DNA from: Nymphaea colorata
Taxonomy: Eukaryota > Streptophyta > Magnoliopsida > Nymphaeales > Nymphaeaceae
Direction of reading: 5' to 3'
Assembly: GCF_008831285.2 (NCBI RefSeq)
Contig: NC_045140.1
Coordinates: 16,862,370 to 16,926,369 of the forward strand
DNA length: 64,000 nucleotides
A program made the translations under genes and the position numbers. Positions 34,938 through 47,632 of this stretch are shown here, piece by piece; the stretch's first letter is position 1, and every line of letters starts with the position of its first letter. The notes under the pieces were generated by a model that was given only the letters and a program-made list of their open reading frames with translations, was not told the origin of the DNA and did not search any database.

Positions 34938-36978
34938 TTAAAGAATCCTCACAGAACCTGTTTGTAGAATCTTCCATCGTCTGTTCTGAACGAATCTTGG
35001 ACGATTATACTGACACCACCTTTCCCTCTCCCCCTTCCCAATGCTATTCACCATTTCATGAGACACACCATTCAAATTCAGCAGCTTGAGGGTGGCCAGT
35101 CTGCGAACTCCTTCACCCACCCTCCTAAAATCAGGACACTCGCAGATTGACAATGTTTGAAGGTTTGGCAGGGCTCCTTCCTCCACAACAATGCTTCGCA
35201 AGTTTGCGAGATTCATGATGATCAGAGTCTTGAGCTTAAGGAAAATGCTTGTGTAGCATCGGAGTTCTGTCCCGTCGTAGGCGTCATAAAGTTTGAGCCA
35301 CAGCAAATTTGGCGGTGATTTCAAAGAGAAGAATGGGTTTTGGGCTAAATTGGAGAAGTACAAGCCTAACTTCATCCATGGAGGCAACCTCTCCAAGTGC
35401 CCTAACAACCAGACATCCTCAAGATATGGTGGAGATGACACCAAGGATTCCAAATGTAGAGGCTCATCTTCACTGATCGAGGATATATCCAGAGAAAAAA
35501 GGCTTGTCGTTTTCTTAATTGAATCACAGAGTTTCTTCCCTTGATCTTCTTTCACCTTGTATATCGCAAGATTTTTAAGTTGTGTCAAGTTTCCAATCGA
35601 TTCGACGATTTTGTTGGTAGCATTTATGCCAGAAAGTTTTTGCAGGCCTTGGAATGTGCAGACTTGGCTGGGAATTTCACATCCTGAGATTTGACTGATG
35701 GTGAAAGGGTAATCAACACAAGAACACGCAGATACAGACCGCAGTTTTTTCATTTTTGATATGTTTGGCAGTCTTTCTATTTGATTTTCTCTTGTATCTA
35801 TTGCTTGAAGGTTTTGATTTAGGGAAGTTGGAAGCTTCTTTGAGTTTGGTCCTCAAATTTAGGTACCTCAAATGAAATAACTCACCTAAAGCATCTGGCA
35901 GCTCTACAATGGAGGCACCCTGCACATCCAAGATTCTCATCAAAATGAAATTCTTATAAGCAATGCTAAACATTTAGGGAGCAGCAAATACGAAAAGCGA
36001 GCGGATGCACGGTCGTGCCTGTCCACTGGAATATGTCTTCAGAGATTCATCAGTGGCCCCATGGAGTGACAAACGCCTGATTTTTCCATTAGCCACTGCA
36101 CAAGCATCGGAACCATTGTGTGAACAACCATTGTTTACAGACATTATTTTAGAACACCCTTGTTGAGTGGAGATTGGCACTACCAATTCACGCAGAAGAT
36201 CATGCATTTTGCATGTTTTCACCCTTCCTTTGATATTTTTTCTCTTCAATTTGAAGCAAGCTCCTGTTAATAAGCTCCATAAGGTATTGCTTCCCCACCT
36301 CTTCCAATGTCATACCCTGCTTTTCTTCAATAAACCCCTCATGCACCCACAGTCTGATAAGCCTATTCACTTTTATCAAATAATTCTTTGGGAATATTCC
36401 ACAGTACAAGAAACATGCTTTAAGATGAACAGGCAGCTCATCGTAGCTCAATGACAGGATATTTCCAACTCTGTCAAGGGATTGATTGTCACCTAGCTCC
36501 GAGCCATGGCGGTCGTGGACTCTTGCTCATTCTATCTGCGACTGCTCTTTCTTGGACATGACAACCCCCAAAGTCACAATAGCAAGTGGCAAACCACCAC
36601 AACTATCCACCAACTCCTCGCAAGATTTTTGCAGATGAGGAGGACAAACTCTAGCTGGGTCGTCTTGAAATGCCTTCCTACAAAACAAGTCCATTGAAGC
36701 TTCTGGGGACAAGTGCTTAAGGTGATGGGCTTTACCAAACTTTTCTACTTTGTTTTCAATGCCAAAAGTAGTGTTGTTTTTGCGAGATGCGACCACAATT
36801 CTACTTCCACAAGCATCATTTGGAAATGCAAGCGCAGATAATTTAGAACGTCATCACCCCAAACATCATCTACCACGAGGACATACCTTTGCTTTCCGAG
36901 ATGCTCTCTGAGGGCAACCCCAAGAACTGTGCTCAGATAATTCTTCTCGCAGTGTGTGTGTGTGTATGCACTCTTCAA
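34938..36978 (-). pseudogene. CC-NB-LRR (RPM1-like) pseudogene, 5'-truncated and frameshifted
   Basis: Pieces of one NLR lie in order on the minus strand but in changing frames. They show kinase-2 (RYVLVVDDVWGDDV, near 36870), the GLPLAIVTLGVVMS motif (near 36570), RNBS-D (FLYCGIFPKNY, near 36410), MHDLLREL (near 36195), a short LRR start (RILDVQGASIVELPDALGEL) and a 271-residue LRR end (34938-35753) that closely parallels the LRR of the gene at 45510. Open pieces meet at about 36750, 36500, 36225, 35974 and 35760 with frameshifts or stops. The P-loop and the whole coiled-coil part are missing; the left edge of homology falls at a GT/CA microsatellite (36951-36966). No functional NLR can be made from it. 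Confidence 0.92.
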
Positions 36979-39070
36979 TTATTTAGCGATTCTGGCTTAT
37001 ACATTAACTTAGGTACGAAAAATACCATCACTTCTGCCACTTGATCAATTAGCAACATTCTTTCTGTCATCTATAATTCATGAAATATTTGATTTAGGAT
37101 GGCGGGTAAAGCTGGCCTCCTCCAATACACTCCAAAAAATAATTTGGTCACATTAGACAAGCTATGAACTGATACTGCCCTGTATATTTTGAGCTGCAGC
37201 ATTTAGTGATGAGAAGTGATACTTTCTTTGCCTTAAAAATATTTGTAGTATATGTGTGTTAATAGTATAGTATATGAGAGCATTGTGAACGTCATATATA
37301 TGGGAACTATACATAAACTTCTAAAGAGCATGCGGAACATTCTTTGTGTTCTTTATTATGATAAATAAGAGTATAAGCTGTCAACCGATCTCAGCTACAA
37401 CATCTAAAGATACTTTAGGTGGTGCTTAGATGACACCCTAAAACCAGGGTTTGGATAAAACCTGGTTTTGCCTTCAAAACCTGATTTTAAAAGTGTTTGG
37501 GTACCATTAACCAACCCCAAGTTTTTTAAAACTCATTAAAAACTTGATTTTCATAAAACCAAATTTTTACAAAACTGAGTTAGATGATCCAAACGCCCCA
37601 CTTTCAAAAGATTTACCTTTATATACACTCAATCAAGAACGGTCCCAAAAACAATGGATGGTCGAGCTTCATAAAAATAAGTACACATGGCTTACTCGTG
37701 TGACCAATCAAATTCCGTCATGTTTTTGTCACCATGGGTCCGCACTATGACTTGTCTTAATTGGCAAGCATCTTGCTAGGTCCATACGATATATAATATA
37801 ATATATATTAATTTCTTGAACTCTATAGACTTGCATACTTTAACTAGACCCATCCATCTGTTCCATAGGGCACTTGTCGGTTAAATTAATGACTTTTCTT
37901 GGTCTCCAAGTATTTCTAAGAGCGGTTTACTTATAAAATTTTATAAGTGTATTTGATAGCTTTAGATCTGAGGTCCGAAATTGCAATACATTTAAGGTTG
38001 GATTGGATAAATTTATGAATCAAGATCACTGCAGATCTCAAATCAGCGAAGAAAACAAACACAACCTAAATGATAGCTTCCCTTTCCATGAACTTCACCC
38101 CTATATGAACCAAGAGTTTGAAGCTTTGTTACTGCTGTTCTCATGAAGGTTGAGAATGACTTTTCTCATGTGTACTTAACACTGTGTGTGTGTTTTTAAT
38201 ATGTCCCATCAAACCAATCCCAGGTTTGGTCTCGATTCTCGAGATCGAATTTGGCAGGAGGAAGCTATGTGCCCACATAGTGTTCCTATTACCAAATGTC
38301 TCATATTTGAACTCCCTAAAGATGGTTCTGTTGTAGCTTTGAGGACACCCAATCAAATGTCAACAAAGGTTTCTTCTATCCTTACTTTTAGGGGCTGGCA
38401 AGGACCAAAAATCCACCTCTAATGTGGAATGGCAGTATTTTAGTTGTTACACAAAAAAATGACAGTGACCACGATAATTCAAACCAAAACTTCTGTTTTT
38501 CAGTAAGTGTCATAGGTTCACATTCTTTGGCCCGTGCGGCCTGGTAATAGCTCCTAAAGGTGCTCAAGAGTGTGCGAAAGGAGTATGCGTGGAAATCAAA
38601 GATTGATGGAGGGATGCTCTTGTAAAGAACATAAATTGCATTTATGACAAGAACATAAAAGCAAAGAGATGTGAAAAGAAATCTCAACTTTATGTACATT
38701 AGATGGTCGAGAGACAAGGATTTAAATGCCAACCACCCAAACACAAAATTTCCCAACATGCATTAGGACCTGTAAAAGGTGTTCCATTGCAAATAAACTT
38801 AAAAGTATAAACCAAGGTGTCGTAAGCAAAAAGAAAAGTAAGCCATTCAGATAACAATATGCTTACTTAATATAAATTCTTCAACTTAGTAGAACAATAA
38901 TAGGGCTTTGTATCTCAGAGAGTGGAAGGCCCCTGCTAATCCCTATTAGGACCCTAGTGATTCTTCGCCCCGAATCTGTGAATGTGAAGTGGCGGCAAGG
39001 CAAGTCTTCGCTCCTTCTGTTCAGTTCGAACCCATTCACGTATCTCTCTCCTCATCCGCCATTAGAAGAT
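36979..39070. other. Spacer with MITE-like element
   Basis: This is an AT-rich stretch with a CA/GT microsatellite at its left end, a diverged MITE-like element (37420-37605) and an AT-dinucleotide run near 37790. The 123-residue minus-strand ORF at 38388-38759 has no motif I recognise. The right end is the promoter and leader of the four-exon gene. Confidence 0.4.
37420..37605. mobile_element. MITE-like element, diverged
   Basis: Roughly inverted ends (GGTGCTTAGATGACACC on the left; the complement of GATCCAAACGCCCCA on the right) enclose AT-rich sequence with AAACCAGG/CCTGGTTTT palindromic motifs. The pentamer ACTTT on both sides may be a target duplication. A related element lies at 54405-54672. 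Confidence 0.45.
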
Positions 39071-42000
39071 ATGGAGGTGGCTCCGAAGGTCATCTTCCTC
39101 AGCAGGGACAAGAGAGGCCACGGGAACGCTTTAGCAAACTCCCTCCAGCCAAGCCCTCAGTCCCAACTCCAGAGAACGTCAGCACAATCTTCCCAACCGT
39201 TTCTCTTCCTTTTTCTTCTACATGTTTCCTTCCTTTGGTTGCTGGTTGTGAAGAATTTTTTGTTTCAATTGTACAAAGCTTGAAGGGGGAAAAAGAGAAA
39301 AGGGAAAATAACTTTCTGTTTCTTTCAAATGGTTCAACCCCCCTGTGTGGACTTGCATGAGGGTGTGATTGTTTTGCATCTGCTCTATCTACAAGTCTTG
39401 AATATTTGGGATATGCCATTGCCGACGCTTACTGCTTACATCTTCATTTATGATGAGATTTCCATCTTGCTGCTCGTTTTGGGATAGTGAGTCGATCCAA
39501 AACACCCCTTACAAGCTTTTCGCTTTTCTGGTTGAGCGAGAACTATCAATGAAATTGATGGCTTCTGGTGATATTTCATAAGTTATCGTGTGGAGCTTTA
39601 TTCATTTTGACTGCAATTGTTGCTGATCAGAACATTTCTCCGCATTTCCTTTTACTTATTGTGGCTCAGACTGCTTATTTTCGTTGCAATCATTGCTGCT
39701 CAAAACGTTAATCTGTGATTTTTTCTTGTTGTAGCGCTTATCGTGCATTTTCTTTGGGTGATTGTAACAGTGAATCATCATTTGAACTATCGCTGGAGAG
39801 CTATGGCATTAGCGGCACCAATGCATCGGGTGATCTAATCAGCTTCATTGATGCTCATGGGTCGCCTGTGGTGTGTTCCTTTACCATTAGTATCCTAACT
39901 TGTATTGCTCATGTTGCATTCTTTTCCTTTCTCTGTACAACTCTTCGTTCTACAATAATCCCATGGCGATGATCAGGATGTGCGTGGTATTTCAGTTATT
40001 CGGTTATTTTAAGATCTCAGAATGTGCTGGAGCATGCCAGTGTTTCATTTCCTAATTTCCTGCATAGACGAGTTTATTCATACATATGGCCCTAGAGGAC
40101 CTTTGGAATGATACGTCACGATTATAGAATTAACGGCTGTGACTTCTCTAGAGGAGCTCGAGTTACAGGTATACCTTCAAAAGGTGACTATGTTGAAGGA
40201 ATTATAGTGGTTATTTTCACAATTATGGTATTGGTTTTTCCATCCAAATGACTTCTTTATTGGTAATTTGGTAACAATTTCATCTAAAGCTGGTTAGCCT
40301 AGCCCCTTTTGGTTAAGGGACTTAAGGCAGTGGTAGTTGCCAAAATATTACCAAATTGGCCATTGCCATGGTCTGCGAGACATTATTAAGCATGCAGTAG
40401 TTGTGTATGATATGTAGAACGGTAAGAAGTTCCCTTAGGCATTGCTAAAGATGCTGATTTACTTTGGATGCCATCACCGACAAATGAAAGAAAAACAATT
40501 CATGTCATTTTCATAATAGAGAATCTTCTCTGCTTTCAGGTGTCGATGTTACTTCTGCAGAACTATGAGCCTCCAGTTGCTGCATGTGCTGTCAGTGAGG
40601 TTTTGAGATGTATCATGAAAGGAACGTCAGGCTATATGCCTTCTATCATAGTGCCCATTGTTGTAGCAGATTCAAGGATTGGCAGTGTAGATAAAATTCC
40701 CTCAGCAGCAAATAGAAAGGTTACTCTCTACGCTGCTGAATTTGGGCCATCAACAGATGTCACTCAGATTATGGTTAGAGGGATGCAATATCCACCACTA
40801 TCATTCAGATTGCAAAATGAACCTCTGGCTTGCTTGTTGCAAATTGTCCCGGTCTTGAAATTTCCAGTTGTTCTTCTAGTTGCAGCAACCAGTATGATCT
40901 CAAAATCAGTTGATCACGAAGTTGAGGTATAAATGTCTTAATTCTTCTTGCTGTTTTATCTTCTTCTCTACGTCAGGTTCTTCTGAAATTTTAGCATAAT
41001 TACAACTATTTACTTAAAAGTCAGAATTACTCAAAATAAACAGTCGTTTGTAGCTATTCTTGAGAATTAGTTGCACTAAGAAATTGCATGAAACTAAGAA
41101 TTTCTTCGGTTCGTGAGTGGATTAGAGCACATCTGCAGTTAAATAGGTGCAGACATTAGGAGTACTGCAGTTAACCAATTGCCTAGGCTAGTCTTATTTG
41201 GAAGCCTTTGATTATGGGGGATAAAGTTGCAGCAGATCTGAACTCTAAAGTAATCAAAATAGCATTTATGTTCTTTTATTTTTCTCTCTTTCAAAATGCA
41301 TAAATTATTTTTTCAGGAATTTCTTTGATGTAAAACACTCAATAAAATCATTTGAACCAATGACAGAAAATATGAGTACCTTGCTCTTCCTCTTTATGTA
41401 ATTCTGAATCGACCACCTATGCAGATAAAACTAGGAAGAGTTCTTTTGGATGTGAAGAAATAAAACGAAACTACCTTGCGGACAATTAGTGTAAAAAGGT
41501 CTGGTTTGCTGTCAATTATAAATGTTCACAGTGCATCAAGTAGACATAATGGCAGCTAGTATTACATGTGCTTCTAAATAACACCACAAATTAAAAGATA
41601 CCAGATTGACATGGCCTGCAGCAAACCTGAGGCTGAATGATCAGGTAAAACTCCACATGACGCTGAACGAGCAATCCATTTATAATAAAGAATCTTGCAT
41701 TAGATTGTAGGAGTGCAAATAAGCTGTATGTACCTAACCATCCAATGCTATAGCTGACATATTAAGCGATGAAGGATCTATTTTTGTTTGGGGAAATTGT
41801 GGTCATTTTAAGTTGTCACTGATTTATATATGCAAAAGAAATTTCGAGATATGCTCAAATCAAGTTAAAGGTTTCTGTAGTTTTCTGTTATTTTCAACTT
41901 GAACTACCTGAAAGTAGTATGATTTTGAGTGTGATGTTTAAATGGACACTCTCTGTGATGCTTCTCATGCAATCAAGGTGCACTTTAGCTATGTGCTCAG

Positions 42001-42442
42001 CCATCTTTTTGCAGCAGTGGATACGAAACTTCTTTTGTTACGTTTGAGCTGCATGCAGGGACAGGATCAGATTTTATGTTGGTTTCTTGTTTTTGTTGGT
42101 GTGTATTCACATTTTGTAATATTTTGGTGGTATTTCACTTCCTGTAGCATAAAAATAAGCAACTCCTATAATTTAGAAAACGAAATCCTGACAACCAAGA
42201 TGTTAAACTTTAATACCTTACATATGCTTTCACTAATCACTTCCAGAATCCTGTCTGTGGTGTATAATAAAATCCTAATGTCTTCCGTAACAATGTGTTT
42301 TCTTCTTTAGGCACTTTATGAGCTGGGCGAGTTTTTGGCATCTCCTGGAGGACTATGCTTATGCAAAGACAAGATTAGTGGAAGTTTGACACGAGAGAAG
42401 GCTAAGGTTGGTGTGGAAGCTTGGCGTGCAATATATGGTTAA
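39071..42442 (+). CDS. Conserved plant protein of unknown function, four exons
   Basis: I do not recognise this family. Exons 39071-39177, 39735-39870, 40540-40926 and 42311-42442 join with agreeing phases and GT-AG borders into 253 residues. The start at 39071 gives MEVAPKVIFLSRDKRGHGNA; a frame opening further left is possible. The middle exon encodes a compact alpha/beta-like region with alternating hydrophobic stretches (SGYMPSIIVPIVVADSRIG, KVTLYAAEFGPSTDVTQIM, LKFPVVLLVAATSM), and the last exon gives ALYELGEFLA and VEAWRAIYG. There is no signal peptide or membrane span. Intron 3 and the last exon are repeated at 58431-59739. The splice consistency and the lack of stops over 254 codons argue for a real gene. 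The general look recalls small assembly-chaperone folds, but this is only an impression. Confidence 0.75.
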
Positions 42443-43197
42443 GACACTTGGCGCACGTTAAAATTCCAGCACAAGGATGAGTGAACTGGATAAATAATGT
42501 AATGAATAGAAGGATAACGGCATTACTCTGTTCACCAGTAATATTTTTGACGAGTTTTTTCCTTTGAGAAGAGGGGAAACAAAAAACAGTTTTATTTTTT
42601 ATCACAGCTATGTGCTGATTGTGTTGTGGGCAGTGGCGATGTTCTGTTACTGTAGTGGTTACAATCCCCCAGATGGTAGGCAGAAGCAGCCCAGGTGATA
42701 TGTCATGGTCATCCAACTGTCAAAAATACAAGAAAAACTTACAAAATGGCTCTCAACTAATGAGCTAACGTCAAATGACTGCCTCGCTTTTCACTAACCA
42801 CAAATAAGCCATCAATTTTTCCATGAAACTCTCGAGCATCCGTAATAAATCAAATGACCAAAAATTCCTCTCTTATACATGATTTAAAAGTAAAAATAAA
42901 CTAAAAAAAAAGGACGCCCATTTCCAGACTCATCGGGTGAGGGTTGCCGGCGACCTCGCTGTTGTCTAGCGAGGATTGTCCAGCGAGCGTCCCTCGACCC
43001 ACCCTGGTTGTCCAGCGAGGCGCAGCGGAGGCCCCCTTCTGCAGCCTTCGGCGAGGGATGGGCAGCCGCCCCTGCAGAGTCGTCGGCCCTCACCGCTACA
43101 ACGAGACCGGACGACGAGGGTCGCGTCCTTGCTGTAACATCCGGCAACTTACTGACGAGGTTTGCTCCCTCTTTCTTCCCTCTCTCAATTAAACAAC
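42443..43197. other. Spacer with a GC-rich, GCGAGG-containing block
   Basis: 42443-42900 is the 3' flank of the four-exon gene. From about 42912 the composition jumps to GC-rich with repeated GCGAGG/CCTCGC words. Copy B has the same block at about 60230-60490. Confidence 0.5.
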
Positions 43198-43653
43198 ATG
43201 GAAAGAACAGTTCTGTTGTCCTTTGCTACTCCTCTGTTCATCACTCCCACCACCGAACTCATCAAGACCACGGTCAGAGCACCACTGCTCAAGCATTCGT
43301 CATCCCCATTACCACCCTCCAATGAACCCAAATCTTATTGTCGGTTTTTCTTTTCTATTGCCGATAATGTCGACCGCATGGCCTGTTACATGTCTGGCAT
43401 CGTCCGCGCCTCTCTGACCCACACTGCCTTCTTCTGCCTCCCTCCGTTTCCTGCTTGTCATTACTGCAGCCCTTCCAACGTCGAGCACATGTTCAACATC
43501 CGGTTCCACGCTCACCCAAAAGGCTCCTCCTTCTATTCTGGCATCTACGACCTCGTTGGTGATGGTTCTTCAACACCGATGGCAGATGTGGAAGGTCCCA
43601 AGGAAGATCGCAAGCCACGAGTTTCAACAACCGATCCCTCTTCAAGTTCATGA
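43198..43653 (+). CDS. Hypothetical ORF in GC-rich block, copy A
   Basis: A 151-residue ORF starts MERTVLLSFATPLFITPTTE and contains CYMSGIVRASLTHTAFFCLP and VEHMFNIRFHAHPKGSSFYS. I recognise no family. It is flanked on both sides by GCGAGG-rich sequence, which suggests one inserted GC-rich unit from about 42912 to 43815. The counterpart in copy B (60523-61143) has an in-frame stop early and a 1-bp difference near the end, so at least one copy is not maintained. An ORF on the opposite strand (43309-43515) is also open in both copies. The block could be a captured gene fragment inside a DNA transposon, or non-coding GC-rich repeat. Confidence 0.3.
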   Translation: MERTVLLSFATPLFITPTTELIKTTVRAPLLKHSSSPLPPSNEPKSYCRFFFSIADNVDRMACYMSGIVRASLTHTAFFCLPPFPACHYCSPSNVEHMFNIRFHAHPKGSSFYSGIYDLVGDGSSTPMADVEGPKEDRKPRVSTTDPSSSS

Positions 43654-44984
43654 ACTACATCGTTATCAGACATCACTCTACAGCAGGGGTTTTGCTCGAC
43701 CCATATTAGCGAGGGTCGAGTCGGCCGCAGCCAGATACTATAGCGAGGCAAGGATCGCCCGAACGTCGTCACCGTCCAGTCTCGCCGTAGCGTGGGTCCA
43801 TGTTGACAAATGCGATGAAGCAAAGCGCTGAGTAATCTCTCTCTCTCCTCTATTATTATTATTGTTATTATTTTACTCTGCACCATCAATTCCTCCAGCT
43901 AGCTGCTCATTTTAGCATATTATGGATAACTCATCTTAAGGTGGATCTACTCGGAACGTGTCTTTGTGCAATTTGCTTTCTTTCTATTCTTTAGAATCAT
44001 TTACTGCTGCTTTCCTCATCTTAATTTTCTCTGTGCATGTTTTTTGTTCTGTATGTGAGGAAATTTTTGGTAGAATGGCTCTGTTCAATATTATACTTTG
44101 ATAGCTGGCCCTGTATGCCTAAAAGAGAAAGTCTTTCTCGAGAATATACATAGAAACATTTGCATTTGTGAGTAATTAATTGATCAAGTTCATTAGATCC
44201 ATTGGATACCGACATTACAATAAAGATCTCACCCAAAAGGAAAATTAAAAAAAAAAAAGGCCATATCCACCCGCGGACTCCTCCAGCATTTGTTTTTCAG
44301 CTCTGCTGCCATAGTTGAGTTTTGGATAAGCCAAAAGGAATCCCACTACTCGAGTCAGAGGCCGAAGTCCTCCCTTCTTCCCTCTCTCCTCGGGATTCAA
44401 AGCTACTTCAGGACGTCAAGTGTCATGCACATTTACAATCTACTTCAGGACGTCAAGTTTCATGCACATTTACAATCAACAGTAGTAGCACCCAGGAGAA
44501 GCAAACTGAGGATACATCAATAGCACACCACTCAGCCCGACTAGCTATTGTACGCCCATCGGAGCCTCCATAATTGAGTTTAACATTTTGGGAGTTAAAA
44601 GGGCCTGTCAAGAAAGGTTTTCCTGCTTTTCTAGATAATTCTTCATTTACTTGTAAGACATAAAGCTGCATTGCACTCATATTATCGATTCTATGAGTTA
44701 TTGGATAATTTTCATGATTTCCGAAGTCACGTGCTACCTTCATTTATTTCCTACGTTACACAAACTCTGGCTAAATTTTCTTTCGTCAGTTTCTTGATAT
44801 TTTTAGGTTATAGTCTTTGTACATGAAAGATAACAGAGACAACAGTTATAGAGGTTTTGTAATAGAGCCACTTACGCTTCTCTCTTCCTCACGTTCCTTT
44901 CTTGAATGAGAAACAACGGAGGTTCTGTTCATATTAATCAAGTCTTACACAGTAAAGAAAGGAAGGGAATCTAGGAATTTCCTT
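43654..44984. other. Spacer with a 38-bp tandem duplication
   Basis: The GC-rich block continues to about 43815, followed by ATT/ATG-rich sequence. A 38-bp unit containing CTACTTCAGGACGTCAAG is repeated at 44402-44478. ORFs on either strand lack family motifs. Confidence 0.4.
44402..44478. repeat. 38-bp tandem duplication specific to copy A
   Basis: Two direct copies containing CTACTTCAGGACGTCAAG and CATGCACATTTACAATC are seen. The matching place in copy B (near 61742-61790) has one, diverged copy. Confidence 0.85.
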
Positions 44985-45165
44985 CTACATCAGATCCTGA
45001 ATTATTCAAGACATCATGAGGATCTGATTTACAGTTTCCTTCCTGATTACCAGTGTCACTGTCTGCAGCATTATCCTTGTTATAGATACTTCCTTGAAAC
45101 TGTTCTCTGATCATCTTTTGGAGTCAGCCATACAGGGTCCTGGATGATGATATGTGAATTTGATA
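44985..45165 (-). pseudogene. Small orphan exon, copy A (frameshifted)
   Basis: This is the counterpart of the exon at 62230-62495. After an AG acceptor the sequence reads DPVWLTPK, but there is one extra base directly after it relative to copy B, and about 100 bp of the middle are missing. The parent gene is not recognised. Confidence 0.5.
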
Positions 45166-47632
45166 TTGCGCCTAACAAGCTTTAGGAAGCAAACAGCTAC
45201 GAAACTAATTAGATACTTGTAGCTCTTTTATTCCCCAGAAACAGAGAAACATAGCATCAGACCATTTTAGAGATCACGCTTCAGATGGTCACGTGTGGAA
45301 AAAAGATGAGAATCCAAATGCACACTTTTGACAAACCAAAGGAAATTTTAAGGCAATGCTAAGAATTGAAGCAAGACAGCTTGATAAACCAAGAAAATCG
45401 GAACTAGCACATGCATAATTAGCATGTTTGGCAAAGTAGGTTGATATGTTCCTTATGTCCTGAGATCAGTCTTAAGCATGCACAAGCAGCGACGCCTAAT
45501 TGGGAGTCCTCAGTTCAAAGCGTGTTTGTGGAAACTGCCATCAGTTCCTTTGTAGAGATGAAGTTTTGCACCGAAATATTGGTCTTCTTCTTGCCCGGGA
45601 ATACTTGTGACTGTGTAATGAGGCATGTCTACCAAGTCTAGCTTTTTGAGGTTGGTAAGGCAGTCATGGTCAGGTATCCTCTTCAGCTCTGGACACCCAC
45701 AAATGGATAGTGTTTGAAGTTGTGGCAAGGCTCCATCCTTCACGGTAATGCTTCTCAACTTCAAGAGCTTTACGATCGTGAGAGTTTTCAGCTTAGGAAA
45801 GTTGTTGGCGCCCTGAAACTTAAGCTTCCTCCCGTCGTAGGCATCGTAGAGTTTGAACCACTCCAAGTTGGGCAATTCTTGGAGGTAGGGGGTAGGGCTG
45901 TCACGTAATTTGGAAAAGTACAAGCCCAACCTCCTCAAGTTATTGACACGTTTCACCCATTTCGGGAAGCGCTCTATTTTCCCAAAGAGCCAGATATCTT
46001 CGAGATGAGGTGGTGGGTCGTTCAGCAACTCCAGCCTTAATTCGCCTTCAGAGTCGGATGATATGCCTAGACAAAGAAGGTCCTTCATCGTCTCAATGGA
46101 TTTACAAAGCTTCTCCCCATGTTCTTGTTTTACCTTGAATAACCCAAGGGCTTTAAGCTGGGTCAGGTTGCCAATTGTTTCAATGATCTTGTTTGTGGCA
46201 TTTATACCTGACAGTTTTTGTAGGCATTCAGACTTGCAGATTTGTCTTGGAAAATCACATCCTGAGAGCTGGCTAATGGTGAATGGATGGATGAAATGTG
46301 AATACGCAGACACATACCGCAATTTCTTTACCTTTGATAAGTTTGGTATCCTTTTAATTTGATTGTCCCTGATATCGAGCGCTTGCAAATTATGGAGCCT
46401 CCCGAGTGACCTTGGAATTCTCTTGAGATTGGTGTTTCTCAAATTCAAGTACCTTAAGTGGTACAAACGTCCTATGCTATGAGGCAGTTCCTCAATGAAG
46501 ACACCTTGCAAGTCCAACACTCTCAACAACGTGAACTTATGAAGCAGGCTAGGGATGCAAGGAGAATCGAACATCAACAAAGAACGAATTTGCCGTGCCT
46601 TCTTAGGATCACGCAGACAGATCTCTTTTATGATTTTGTCGGTAGCACCCATGAGCGATAAAGACCTGCTTCTTTCATTACTAGATACATGATCTTGGGA
46701 TCCATTACCGCTTTCATGTATTATTCTTGAAAGCCCTTGTCTTTTACACATTGGCATCATCAGTTCTCGGAGAAGTTCATGCATCTGGCATGACTTCACT
46801 CTTCCTTTGTCGTTTTTTTCCACCACCAGGAGTAAGCTCCTCTGGGTAAGTTCCTCAATATATTGCTTCCCCACCTGTTCTAATGTCGTGCCTTCTTTTT
46901 CTTCCACCAACCCTTCACTCACCCAGAGTCTTATCAACTTATTTGCTTTGATAAAGTAGTTCTTTGGAAATATGCCACAATACAAAAAACATGCCTTGAG
47001 GTGTATGGGCAACTCATCAAAGCTTAGTGAGAAGATGGCTCTCACTCTACCAAGTCCAGGGTTGACCTCTAATTCCCAAGACAGGCGGTCATAGAAGCCA
47101 GTCCATTCTAATTGTGTGCGCTCCCTTCTTGAGATAACAGCTCCAAAGCACACAAGAGCAAGCGGCAGACCATTGCACCTGTCAACTAATTTCTCGCAAG
47201 TTTCTTGAAGGTGCTCGGGGCATCTGCGTTCCTGGTCTTCTCGAAATGCGTTTCTGCAGAACAGTTTCATTGGATCTTCCGGCTTCAAGGGCTTAAGTCG
47301 CTGGATCGTGGTCGGACCTAATGTCTCAACTTCTATGCCAGAAGCCACATTTTCTAAACGAGATGTAACAATGAGTCTGCAGTGGTGGTCATGCTTAGGA
47401 AATGCAAACCCAATGGTGTTTAAAACATCACTGCTCCATACACCATCCAGCACGATAACGTACCTTCGATTGTGGAGATATCGTCTGATTGTTTCCCCTA
47501 CTGATGTCACATCGCTCTCCCTAGGGAGACCATCTTCAACCCCCAGCTCGATCCACAGGCGTCGAAGGGCACACTCCGCGTTGAAGGATTGGGTGATGGG
47601 AACCCATGCGAAGCAGTTAAATTGTGTTATAG

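Larger units (their letters stand above)
41219..46666. repeat. Segmental duplication, copy A
   Basis: From about 41219 (GATAAAGTTGCAGCAGATCT) the sequence is matched in direct orientation by 58431-64000, with indels. The match covers intron 3 and exon 4 of the four-exon gene, the GC-rich ORF, a small minus-strand exon and the 3' part of the NLR. Its right end is not known because copy B runs off the window. Confidence 0.95.

Noticed and set aside
38388-38759. 123-residue minus-strand ORF
   Set aside because: No motif, no splice context and no counterpart in the duplicated region.
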